7,690 nucleotides of DNA from Pseudomonadota bacterium (GCA_021809225.1 JAKBAL010000092.1:1-7690); one strand, 5' to 3'. Counted from the stretch's first letter, positions 1-5,304 are shown. A program made the numbers and translations. Notes: generated by a model not told the origin, from the sequence alone.

Positions 1-127
1 TTTTTGGGAATGCATATTGCGTATGTCCTAATTCTGACGAATTACGTTCATAACGGCTCCGGCTATTCTTGATGTCTTAGATCCGCAACCGTTTGAGCTA
101 TCTCGGCACTTTCTTTTGATGTCGCGC
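1..127. repeat. 127-bp terminal redundancy, left copy (circular contig overlap)
   Basis: Bases 1-127 match 7564-7690 base for base. The simplest reading is that the molecule is a circle of about 7,563 bp and the assembler left a k-mer-length overlap at both ends. The length, 127, is a common assembler k-mer, which argues against a genuine terminal repeat. The repeat lies in the non-coding gap between the two divergent units that begin with the minus-strand gene at 7480 and the plus-strand gene at 389. Confidence 0.95.
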
Positions 128-143
128 CTGACAAAAAGTCTTA

Positions 144-162
144 GTCGCTTACGACAAAGCGC
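144..162 (+). repeat. 19-bp dispersed motif, copy 1
   Basis: GTCGCTTACGACAAAGCGC begins with the small hairpin GTCG-CTTA-CGAC. The same 19 bases occur in opposite orientation at 5305-5323 with one difference (G for A inside the loop). The two copies flank the secreted-protein and toxin-antitoxin half of the circle. Function unknown. Confidence 0.6.
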
Positions 163-213
163 GCCTCACTAAAACCGTTCGGATAGCCTTCGCTCGCAGA
201 TGCTCGCTAATTT

Positions 214-278
214 GATTTTCTCGTCTCAAGACGCATACGTAGCTGGAGCAAGATTGCGTTCTGAGGGGAATGAAAATC
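214..278. repeat. Imperfect 65-bp palindrome
   Basis: The outer arms are GATTTTC (214-220) and GAAAATC (272-278). Inside, CTCA followed by AGA-CGCA on the left pairs with TGCG-TTCT followed by GAG on the right, around a central segment containing the self-complementary TACGTA. There is no T-tract after it, so it does not look like a simple terminator. It may be a palindromic repeat unit. I cannot tell from one copy. Confidence 0.45.
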
Positions 279-309
279 TAAAGCAATGAGGTTCTCTTAT
301 GAGTGAGTA

Positions 310-338
310 TTGACTTATTAAAGTTAGAAGAGAATAAT
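310..338 (+). promoter_or_regulatory. Putative sigma70-type promoter for the Cys-rich secreted protein gene
   Basis: TTGACT (310-315) and AATAAT (333-338) are separated by 17 bases. Each matches the sigma70 consensus at five of six positions. Transcription would start near 345, leaving a leader of about 45 bases before the ATG at 389. A second, weaker pair (TTGATA at 338-343, TATTAA at 361-366, also 17 apart) overlaps it. Confidence 0.5.
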
Positions 339-388
339 TGATAGGCCAATTAAAGTTGATTATTAAAATCAAAAATGTGGGATAATTT

Positions 389-1108
389 ATGAATTTAAAA
401 AAATCTATATTCGTAACAGCGTTGTTTTTATCATTTTCTATTTCATCTTTTGCTTTTGCAATGGAAGAAGACGATCAACATCCAGGGGGTCTGTTTAAGA
501 GAAATATTGCAGATGCGCAGGAGATGTGGTCACCGCAGTGTCAAGGATGTAATAAATGGCTACTTCGTTACTCACTCCCTTATAAACCGACCGACCAGAA
601 TGTGAGTTATACAGACCTGAAGGCAAAAATGAATCACGTATATTGCTCTTACATGTCGAGTCAGGCAATGACCTCAGAGGAAGGCCAAGCGTTGCAAAGT
701 CCGACATGTCCAAAAGAAACAATACACTCTACTGCGCTCAAAGCCGCAGAAGCTGCCACAAAAAGGATGCTAGAGAAGCAGAACGAAGATAAAATGAACT
801 ACAACCTCAGCCAAAAGCATTACGAAGAACGATGGACCTACGGTAACCATAACTCCGGTCACGTGGTTTGCGCTGAGTGTGAAAAATATGTCTTGGCAGA
901 TGTCTGGGATGATAACTACCACCGGTGGTGGAACGACGCAATGAAACGCCAATGTTACCCAGAAATAGCTCCAAAATTGCAGGATTTTAAATGGAAGTGG
1001 GTCCACCTAAGCAACGAAAAATACGGGGATCCCGTCCCAAAAGAATGGCACAAATCGAGTCCTATAGTTGAATCAGACGAATTCGAGTGTTGCTGTAGCA
1101 TACAGTAA
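389..1108 (+). CDS. Secreted Cys-rich protein of unknown function with two similar CxxC halves
   Basis: I do not recognise this 239-aa protein. Residues 1-24 form a clear Sec signal peptide: Lys at positions 4-5, a hydrophobic core, and an AFA cleavage site before MEEDD. The mature part holds ten Cys, at 51, 54, 86, 107, 161, 164, 189 and a CCC run at 234-236. It is rich in Trp, His and Tyr. Residues 51-86 and 161-189 look like a duplicated unit: C-x2-C-x-K-[W/Y], then L, then a Met two to five residues before a third Cys. After export the Cys could form disulfides or bind a metal. The ribosome site is weak (GTGGGA at 377-382), but the promoter and signal peptide support the ATG at 389. Its reading frame looks less AT-rich than its downstream neighbour. 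A role at the cell surface or towards a eukaryotic host is inference only. Confidence 0.8.
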   Translation: MNLKKSIFVTALFLSFSISSFAFAMEEDDQHPGGLFKRNIADAQEMWSPQCQGCNKWLLRYSLPYKPTDQNVSYTDLKAKMNHVYCSYMSSQAMTSEEGQALQSPTCPKETIHSTALKAAEAATKRMLEKQNEDKMNYNLSQKHYEERWTYGNHNSGHVVCAECEKYVLADVWDDNYHRWWNDAMKRQCYPEIAPKLQDFKWKWVHLSNEKYGDPVPKEWHKSSPIVESDEFECCCSIQ

Positions 1109-1376
1109 GCAGTTAACGCTATTTTTTCTATTAGGGTATGAAGAAAGTAAAAGCGTGACGAATATAAGTAAATAGTAAAAAAATTGTCTTATTCTTATAG
1201 TCTTTCAATGAGATATTTAAAATAGAAAGACCTTTTCTTTGGCAATTATCAAGAAGAACCATCGTGACTCCTTGAATCAAGACCTCTCTTCGTTCGCATC
1301 CACTCCCTAAATTTTTCCATGGCCCCTGATCATATCCACACAAAAAACGTGAGCAGAGCGAACGAGGCCGTCCTGA

Positions 1377-1451
1377 GAAATTGAAATTTTCGAAAGGCGC
1401 ACTTAACGGCGATTGCACTTTCAGCGACAATCGCCTTGCGCGGCCCTGCGG
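1377..1451 (+). repeat. 75-bp dispersed repeat with internal hairpin, copy 1
   Basis: This segment matches the reverse complement of 4763-4837 at 70 of 75 positions by my hand alignment. Its core is a hairpin with stem GGCGATTG / CAATCGCC around a 12-base loop. The stem is intact in both copies, while one difference falls in the loop. No coding frame is shared. It resembles a REP- or MITE-like intergenic palindromic repeat. I know of no named family that I can match with confidence. Confidence 0.75.
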
Positions 1452-1513
1452 ACAGCTTAAGAAAAGTAAGATATTGTTATTCTGTAATTGTTCGTATATT
1501 TTTAAAAAAACTT

Positions 1514-1519
1514 AGGGAG
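1514..1519 (+). promoter_or_regulatory. Shine-Dalgarno site for the coiled-coil secreted protein
   Basis: AGGGAG lies 10 bases before the ATG at 1530 and supports that start. A possible promoter upstream is TTGTTA (1474-1479) with TATATT (1495-1500). Its 15-base spacing is short, so I do not call it separately. Confidence 0.6.
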
Positions 1520-1529
1520 ATACATAAAA

Positions 1530-2273
1530 ATGAATATTCAAAATAAAATTTTCAGAATCTTAAGAACTACATCTCTTGTGGGATTTACATTACTTCCAAA
1601 CACTTCTTCTGCCATGCAGGAGGAAAACAATGATGATGTTCGTGGTACAAATCGAGTAAGGCCTTCCGGCACGAAGACGAAAGGATCTACTGAAGCAAGT
1701 TTTAAAAAAGGAATATTTAGTGGTAAATCCAGTGTTACTCAAAATCCTGACGGCACGACGACTATAAAAGGGGAGTCTAAAGTAGGGAGCAGTACAATTA
1801 CGACAGAGTATAGTACTCGCTCTAAGAAGGATGTTGAAGAAGAAGAAAAGAGAGAAAGAAAAGAAGAAAAACAAAAAAAAAGAAAAAGAGAAATAGAAGA
1901 CCTTGAAGAAAAAATTAAAAATGCAATACGCCGTATAGAGGAAAATACAATAAAGTTACAAAACGCTGAAGAAAAGAGGGGAACGGCAGTACAGAAACTT
2001 ATTCAGGGAACGTCTCTAAATGAGGAAGAGGGATGGAGTATTGTTCACGAATATAGAAAAGGAAGAATGAAAATAGAAAAAGCTTGGACAAAATTATCAG
2101 GTGCACAAAACGGTAGTTCTCCTCCAGGAATCTCTTCAAATGAAGAATTAAAGAGAAAACTTAAATCATGGAAAGAGATTGATGAAAAAGTTTGTACCGC
2201 AAAGTGGCATATAAAAGATGCGGAAGGTGATAAAAAGAAATACGAAAAAAAAAGGCGCCGAATAGCCGAATAA
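1530..2273 (+). CDS. Secreted, highly charged coiled-coil protein of unknown function
   Basis: I do not recognise this 247-aa protein. Residues 1-28 look like a Sec signal peptide ending in TSSA before MQEENND. That mature start resembles MEEDD of the other secreted protein on this plasmid. Residues 30-100 are Gly/Ser/Thr-rich and probably flexible. Residues 65-95 look like short beta-type repeats (SSVTQ, TTTIKGES, SSTITTEYS). Residues 100-152 are almost all Glu, Lys and Arg, with heptad-like Ile/Leu spacing, and should form a long helix or coiled coil. The tail (205-247) is again helical and basic. The sole Cys is at 222. The gene is strongly A-rich on its coding strand, unlike its upstream neighbour. 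It starts at an ATG with a good ribosome site. A structural or host-directed role is possible, but nothing in the sequence fixes it. Confidence 0.8.
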   Translation: MNIQNKIFRILRTTSLVGFTLLPNTSSAMQEENNDDVRGTNRVRPSGTKTKGSTEASFKKGIFSGKSSVTQNPDGTTTIKGESKVGSSTITTEYSTRSKKDVEEEEKRERKEEKQKKRKREIEDLEEKIKNAIRRIEENTIKLQNAEEKRGTAVQKLIQGTSLNEEEGWSIVHEYRKGRMKIEKAWTKLSGAQNGSSPPGISSNEELKRKLKSWKEIDEKVCTAKWHIKDAEGDKKKYEKKRRRIAE

Positions 2274-2287
2274 CTTAAACCAAAGAA

Positions 2288-2303
2288 AAGCTCTTTAGAG
2301 CTT
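2288..2303 (+). terminator. Short stem-loop after the coiled-coil gene
   Basis: AAGCTC-TTTA-GAGCTT forms a six-base-pair stem with a four-base loop, 15 bases after the stop at 2273. No run of T follows it, so a role as an intrinsic terminator is doubtful. Confidence 0.3.
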
Positions 2304-2315
2304 AAAGTACTCTCC

Positions 2316-2403
2316 ATAAGCGTCACCCAAAGGAGGTGGGGAGGCAAAAGGTCGCGAACCACCCCCACGAGTACCAAGTTTTCTTCAAAAAATCTGTAAA
2401 ATT
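2316..2403 (+). promoter_or_regulatory. Shared upstream element of the HicB-like genes, copy 1
   Basis: The block ending at the ATG of the interrupted HicB-like gene resembles the block upstream of the intact copy (5076 to about 5145, minus strand). Shared landmarks in order are GGGAGGC, AAAGGT, ACCACCCCCACGA and a GTTTT near the start codon. In this copy GTGGGG can pair with CCCCAC across the landmarks. No Shine-Dalgarno sequence precedes either ATG. The likeness is not carried by one reading frame, so it looks like a regulatory leader or a remnant of an ancestral duplicated unit, not a HicA gene. Confidence 0.5.
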
Positions 2404-2459
2404 ATGATCGAATATAAAAGATACATTGGCCATTTCACCTTTGATGAGACAAAAAATAT

Positions 2460-2471
2460 GAGCACCTCTAA
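2460..2471 (+). repeat. IS terminal inverted repeat, left
   Basis: GAGCACCTCTAA, the exact reverse complement of 3746-3757. It lies at the end downstream of the transposase gene. Confidence 0.9.
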
Positions 2472-2603
2472 GAACATATTTTTTGGAAGGAATTCAAATA
2501 AAAAGAGAGGGACATGGCAAAAAGGGACTGAAACAAGAAGCCTTTTGGTGGATTTTAGGGAATATACTTTGTTTTTTGGACATTTAGCACACTTTAGGCA
2601 GAT

Positions 2604-3677
2604 TTATCCTGTGAAAACTCTCCTTTCTTCCCAGAAGATGAGCCTTTTCATATTGTAAACAATATTGGCAAACGTAATTTTAATATCAGCCCTCTTAAGT
2701 CCAATTGTGCGGATAAAAAGGCCCATTTTGTCTTTTTGTACAGCAAAAATATGCTCAACTTTTGCTCGGACTTGTGATTTTCTCCTGTTAGCTTTCCGCG
2801 TAGGGGAAGTCAGAGGCTTGCCTTTTGGTTTTTTTCGGTGAAGGTGAGAAACAAATCCATTATTGCAAAGAAGATCTTCATTTTCTTTAGATCGGTAAGC
2901 TGTGTCCCCCCAAACCTTACTGCAAGTGTTCTCTTTATCTAGGAGCTGGTGTAAGATCTTCCCATCATACTGACTGGCGTCGGTTGTCTGAGATTTCCGT
3001 ATAAAGCCATAACGTTTATCCATAGAAATATGATTTTTGTAACCGAAAGCAGGAATAGCAAGGTCGATGTGTTTATCTTCATCTTTGGCCTTGGCTTTAC
3101 TGTATTTAACAATCCATCTGGCGTCTCTGTCTTTCTGAGCTAGCTTTGCAGGCTTTGCTTTCCATTCTTCAGGGATCTTTCCATCTTTGATGATTTCTTT
3201 TTCTTCTTTTGTCATTCTCTGACGGGGAGCTGATATAATTGAGGCGTCGACAATCTGTCCGCTCATAGCAAGATACCCTCTCTCTTTTAAAGCTTTATCA
3301 AAGGTTTCAAAGAGTTTCTCTATAATTCCTTTCTGACTTAAGCGTTCCCTGTAAAGCCAAATTGTCTTTGCATCAGGAACGCTCTGGCAAAGCTCTAAAC
3401 CTAAGAACCTCATAAAGCTCAGACGATCCTTAATTTGGAACTCTGCTTGATCATCAGAGAGACTGTAGAGCGATTGCAGAATTAAAATCTTAAAAATTAA
3501 AACAGCATCATAAGGAGGGCGTCCTCCTTTAGATCTATCTGAAAAATCTAAGCCTCTTTCCAGGACAGGCCGGAAAACCTCAAAATCTACCACTTCCTTT
3601 AACTTCTCTAAGGGGTCACCAAATTGTGACAGACTCTCTAAACGGTTTTGCATATCAAATAATCCTGGCTGAACCAT
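2604..3677 (-). CDS. IS5-family DDE transposase
   Basis: The 357-aa product catalyses cut-and-paste type movement of the surrounding element. It shows the DDE layout of the family: Asp144 in the IVDASI motif, Asp258 in WGDTAY, and Glu308 in the RAKVEHIF motif near the C-terminus. A basic segment with KKPKGKPL and KANRRKS lies just before the Glu. The N-terminal third holds RPPYDAVLIFKILILQ, typical of IS5-type proteins, and helix-rich DNA-binding sequence. I start it at the ATG at 3677 because GAGGAG lies nine bases upstream. A TTG at 3710 would add 11 residues but has no ribosome site. The frame is full length with all three catalytic residues, so it is probably functional. It runs opposite to the interrupted HicB-like gene. 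Confidence 0.92.
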   Translation of the reverse strand: MVQPGLFDMQNRLESLSQFGDPLEKLKEVVDFEVFRPVLERGLDFSDRSKGGRPPYDAVLIFKILILQSLYSLSDDQAEFQIKDRLSFMRFLGLELCQSVPDAKTIWLYRERLSQKGIIEKLFETFDKALKERGYLAMSGQIVDASIISAPRQRMTKEEKEIIKDGKIPEEWKAKPAKLAQKDRDARWIVKYSKAKAKDEDKHIDLAIPAFGYKNHISMDKRYGFIRKSQTTDASQYDGKILHQLLDKENTCSKVWGDTAYRSKENEDLLCNNGFVSHLHRKKPKGKPLTSPTRKANRRKSQVRAKVEHIFAVQKDKMGLFIRTIGLKRADIKITFANIVYNMKRLIFWEERRVFTG

Positions 3678-3745
3678 AAGCGGCTTCTCCTCTTTGGCTT
3701 CTTCTCTCAAATCTTATCACTTTCTTATAACCATACTAGAGGTTT

Positions 3746-3757
3746 TTAGAGGTGCTC
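3746..3757 (-). repeat. IS terminal inverted repeat, right
   Basis: TTAGAGGTGCTC, the exact reverse complement of 2460-2471. It lies upstream of the transposase gene, where it probably adjoins the transposase promoter. Confidence 0.9.
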
Positions 3758-3918
3758 ATATTTTTTACGGCAGAGTTGCTAACACTCAAGATCTCATTAC
3801 ATTTCAAGGAAAATCAATCAAAGAAACACAACACGCCTTTCGAGACGCCATCAATGAACACATTGATTGGTGCAAAAAATATGGTAAAAAACCTGAGAAA
3901 CCCTTCTCTTTAGAATAA

Positions 3919-4183
3919 CCGTATTTTGTCCTTTTAGGGTCATTCCCCCCAAAAACACAAAATAGCCCCATAGAGCGTCGCTGGATACACCTTATGGGAC
4001 GACGTGTGGGTAAATACCAAAAAATCACTTTCGCCTCTGCAAGACGCTCCTAGGGGCTTCTGGAGGTACTTTATGGTGGAGGGGAGATCTCCGTTAGAGC
4101 ATCATCCAAAGGATGCGCACTTATGCGCTATTTGAAATCTCGATTTCAAATAGCGCAGTGCTTGACGGCCACGGGCGTTAAAT
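3919..4183. other. Intergenic region between the broken HicB-like gene and relE
   Basis: No gene is recognised in these 265 bases. They contain a short Arg-rich open stretch on the plus strand (about 3973-4050) without a start context, small palindromes (GGAGATCTCC near 4083; CATCC-AAA-GGATG near 4104), and the large hairpin described separately. Confidence 0.5.
4117..4161. repeat. Large hairpin downstream of relE
   Basis: GCGCTATTTGAAATC (4125-4139) and GATTTCAAATAGCGC (4142-4156) form a perfect 15-bp stem with a two-base loop. GCAC (4117-4120) and GTGC (4158-4161) extend it past an internal loop. It lies about 23 bases beyond the relE stop. No T-run follows on either strand, so it is not a standard intrinsic terminator. 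It could protect the 3' end of the relBE message or be the footprint of a palindromic element. Confidence 0.7.
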
Positions 4184-4453
4184 TCAGCGGTATACCTCTT
4201 TGCGATCCCCAACCTTTACAACAAGGATGCGTGAGACGTTATCCTCAATGCTACTGATGAGCCGATAATCGCCTACACGGTACTTCCAGAGAGTACCGAG
4301 TTGAGAACCACGCAGGGCTTCTCCAATACTGCGTGGATCATCCAGATGAGCAACACGCTCAAAAAGGAACTTCAAAATACGCCTAGCTTGCTGAGGGTCA
4401 AGTTTATCCAACTCTTTCTCTGCTGCTGGGTCTAGTTCAACTGTCCATGCCAT
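4184..4453 (-). CDS. relE: RelE/ParE-superfamily toxin
   Basis: The 89-aa protein has the size and core of a RelE-type toxin, a family that mostly cleaves mRNA in the ribosomal A site and arrests growth when the antitoxin is lost. Residues 3-24 ([17 protein letters not shown]) are the first strand and helix. [21 protein letters not shown] (46-66) is the central sheet typical of Rel[13 protein letters not shown] (78-89) is the last strand, with Arg84, Lys85 and Tyr88 near where RelE has catalytic basic and Tyr residues. The start codon lies inside the 3' end of the antitoxin gene (17-base overlap), so the two are translationally coupled. The antitoxin-first order is usual for relBE. The gene appears richer in G+C than its surroundings, which fits transfer as a module. 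A ParE-like gyrase poison cannot be excluded by sequence reading alone. Confidence 0.9.
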   Translation of the reverse strand: MAWTVELDPAAEKELDKLDPQQARRILKFLFERVAHLDDPRSIGEALRGSQLGTLWKYRVGDYRLISSIEDNVSRILVVKVGDRKEVYR

Positions 4454-4664
4454 ATTTTTTCATAACTTTTTGAAGAGGGATAGTTTGCGTGCGACCTGCA
4501 CGGATGTCTTCTAATCGCTTTTCGGCTAAGTAAACGTCTTCGATATCGTCAAGGTGTTCAAGAATGGCCTCCTTGACGTAAAACGATTTACTACGGCCTG
4601 TCTGAAGGGACAATTTTTCAAGACGATTCTCTATCTCATGTGGCAATCGAATGGAGTATGTCAT
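4437..4664 (-). CDS. relB: RelB/DinJ-type ribbon-helix-helix antitoxin
   Basis: This 75-aa protein is the first gene of the pair. Residues 2-8 (TYSIRLP) are the DNA-binding ribbon strand, 9-21 the first helix, and [17 protein letters not shown] (22-38) the turn and second helix of a ribbon-helix-helix fold. The C-terminal half (40-75), with ending [11 protein letters not shown], would wrap around the toxin. It starts at the ATG at 4664 with AAGGAG (4671-4676) six bases upstream. Antitoxins of this kind also repress their own promoter, and an inverted repeat overlaps the promoter here. On a small plasmid without a visible partition ATPase, the pair probably serves post-segregational stability. 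Whether it does is inference. Confidence 0.9.
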   Translation of the reverse strand: MTYSIRLPHEIENRLEKLSLQTGRSKSFYVKEAILEHLDDIEDVYLAEKRLEDIRAGRTQTIPLQKVMKKYGMDS

Positions 4665-4681
4665 AAGCTTCTCCTTAAATG

Positions 4682-4725
4682 TAATGCATATAATACATTA
4701 TGTGCTTCCTTTGTTTCTTTTGCAA
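4682..4725 (-). promoter_or_regulatory. relBE promoter with overlapping operator
   Basis: On the minus strand TTGCAA (4720-4725) and CATAAT (4697-4702) are separated by 17 bases. An inverted repeat TAATG-N9-CATTA (4682-4700) overlaps the -10 box and the start region. It is placed where the RelB ribbon-helix-helix dimer would block RNA polymerase. The ribosome site AAGGAG follows at 4671-4676. Confidence 0.6.
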
Positions 4726-4762
4726 GACAAAATCCAAAATATGCTGGAAAGAGTTAGGCCGC

Positions 4763-4837
4763 CCGCAGGGCCGCATAAGGCGATTGACGCTGAAAGTGCA
4801 ATCGCCGTTAAGTGCGCATTTCGAAATTTTCAATTTC
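4763..4837 (-). repeat. 75-bp dispersed repeat with internal hairpin, copy 2
   Basis: Inverted copy of 1377-1451 with about five differences in 75 bases. The stem GGCGATTG / CAATCGCC is fully kept. It sits between the relBE promoter and the stop of the intact HicB-like gene. The pair of copies brackets the coiled-coil gene, the IS-interrupted gene and relBE. Confidence 0.75.
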
Positions 4838-4862
4838 CTCATGATTTTTTAGGAAAGCATAT

Positions 4863-5075
4863 TTATTCGATGGGTGAAGGTTTTTCAGGTATTTTGTCAT
4901 ATTTTTTGCACCATTCAAGGTACTCATCAATGGAATCCCGAAAGGATTGCTTCATTTCTTTTATGGATTTTCCTTGAAAAGTGAGGGGGTATTGAACGTT
5001 AGAAACCTTTCCTTGGAAGAGATTTGTCTTTTCATCGAAGGTAAAAGAACCGATGTAACCTTTGTGTTTAATCAT
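4863..5075 (-). CDS. Orphan short HicB-like protein (partial RNase H fold, no DNA-binding tail)
   Basis: The 70-aa protein reads as a HicB-like core: YIGSFTFDE strand (7-15), the FQGKV strand (20-24), LTFQGKSIKEMKQSFRDSIDEYLEWCKK (31-58) as strand plus long helix, and the closing PEKP motif (64-67). HicB proteins bind and neutralise the HicA toxin. Full-length ones carry a C-terminal helix-turn-helix or ribbon-helix-helix segment that is missing here, as the stop comes straight after PEKPSPIE. No HicA-like gene lies on either side. The start at 5075 is supported by colinearity with the interrupted paralogue. There is no Shine-Dalgarno sequence, yet the upstream DNA resembles that of the paralogue. 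It may be a solo antitoxin against a chromosomal HicA or have another role. Confidence 0.8.
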   Translation of the reverse strand: MIKHKGYIGSFTFDEKTNLFQGKVSNVQYPLTFQGKSIKEMKQSFRDSIDEYLEWCKKYDKIPEKPSPIE

Positions 5076-5145
5076 GGCTTTTAGGTTGAAGTTTTAACAA
5101 AACTGGCAAAATCGTGGGGGTGGTAAGAACCTTTAGCCTCCCTTG
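5076..5145 (-). promoter_or_regulatory. Shared upstream element of the HicB-like genes, copy 2
   Basis: Read on the minus strand this block has GGGAGGC, AAAGGT, ACCACCCCCACGA and GTTTT before the ATG, in the same order as upstream of 2404. The distances differ by only a few bases. The coding halves and leader have therefore been duplicated or acquired together. It lacks the GTGGGG that could pair with CCCCAC in copy 1, so a conserved hairpin is not supported. Confidence 0.5.
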
Positions 5146-5304
5146 GCTCATAACACAAGACCTGCGTTAGCAGCCCCCTCCTGCTACGTATGAAAAAACG
5201 ATAGCAAACCCAAAAATTTTGGGCAAGGGACTTTTTTTGTAATTCCTAGAGAACGGTCATGTCAATTTTTAGATATGCGCGCTTATACAAACTAAAAAGT
5301 TTGT

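Larger units (their letters stand above)
1..388. other. Non-coding divergent intergenic region with palindromic elements
   Basis: I see no credible gene here. Three items stand out. The first is a 19-bp motif at 144-162 (GTCGCTTACGACAAAGCGC) that recurs inverted near 5305-5323. The second is an imperfect palindrome at 214-278 whose ends are GATTTTC and GAAAATC and whose inner arms are CTCA-AGA-CGCA and TGCG-TTCT-GAG. The third is a promoter-like pair just upstream of the gene at 389. On the minus strand, about 55 to 230 reads as protein-like fragments broken by stop codons, which fits a decayed or repeated element better than a gene. Confidence 0.6.
1109..1529. other. Intergenic region holding a dispersed repeat copy
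   Basis: No credible gene is visible. The first half is AT-rich and featureless, apart from a short weak stem (AGC...GCT) followed by ATTTTTTCT just after the stop at 1108, a possible poor terminator. The second half contains a GAGC-xx-AGCGAAC-x-AGG string (about 1351) that recurs near 5519, and the 75-bp repeat at 1377-1451. The gap ends with the leader of the next gene. Confidence 0.5.
2460..3757. mobile_element. Complete IS5-family insertion sequence, 1,298 bp
   Basis: The left end is GAGCACCTCTAA (2460-2471) and the right end is its exact reverse complement (3746-3757). The match extends to 15 of 16 bases. Direct ATAT copies flank it (2456-2459 and 3758-3761), a four-base target duplication as in the IS5 subgroup. 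The target was the A/T palindrome AAAAAATATTTTTT with TA at its centre, so the mirror symmetry extends nine bases beyond each IS end. One full-length transposase is encoded on the minus strand. Intact ends, an unbroken transposase and an exact target duplication suggest a recent insertion. The call to subgroup is from memory of family features. Confidence 0.9.
2404..3918 (+). pseudogene. HicB-like gene interrupted by an IS5-family element
   Basis: The 5' part (2404-2459) encodes MIEYKRYIGHFTFDETKN. The 3' part (from the right target duplication at 3758 to the stop at 3918) continues with IFYGRVANTQ and ends in KPFSLE. Removing the insertion and one ATAT copy restores an exact 70-codon frame. 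That is the same length as the intact paralogue at 4863-5075, and 42 of 70 residues are identical by my alignment. HicB-like proteins have a partial RNase H fold that neutralises the mRNA-cleaving toxin HicA. This one would end after that fold, without the usual C-terminal DNA-binding part. No HicA gene is next to it. The insertion should abolish function. Frames that run from the 5' part into the IS, or from the IS into the 3' part, are by-products. Confidence 0.85.

Noticed and set aside
55..230. Protein-like fragments on the minus strand (such as SEGYPNGFSEARF and SKESAEIAQTVADLRHQE)
   Set aside because: In-frame stops break them and no start or family is evident. They look like translation of a repeated or decayed element, so I did not call a pseudogene.
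1131..1430. 99-codon minus-strand open frame
   Set aside because: No ribosome site or recognisable domain, and its N-terminal part lies across the 75-bp dispersed repeat, which is not coding in the other copy.
2316..2403. A HicA toxin gene upstream of the HicB-like genes
   Set aside because: The conserved landmarks do not keep a common reading frame in the two copies, and no HicA motif such as the G-[ST]-H core is visible.
2404..2658. 84-codon frame starting as a HicB-like protein
   Set aside because: Only the first 18 codons are host gene; the rest reads into the IS end. It is a product of the insertion, not a gene.
3694..3918. 74-codon frame ending as a HicB-like protein
   Set aside because: It begins within the IS, opposite the start of the transposase gene, and joins the 3' half of the interrupted gene by chance frame agreement.
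4680..4710. Resemblance of the relBE promoter region to a XerC/XerD (dif-like) site
   Set aside because: One half matches loosely, the other poorly, and the inverted repeat is better explained as the RelB operator overlapping the -10 box.
4651..4977. 108-codon plus-strand open frame
   Set aside because: It runs antisense to the relBE promoter and the HicB-like gene and includes the dispersed repeat; it has no protein features of its own.
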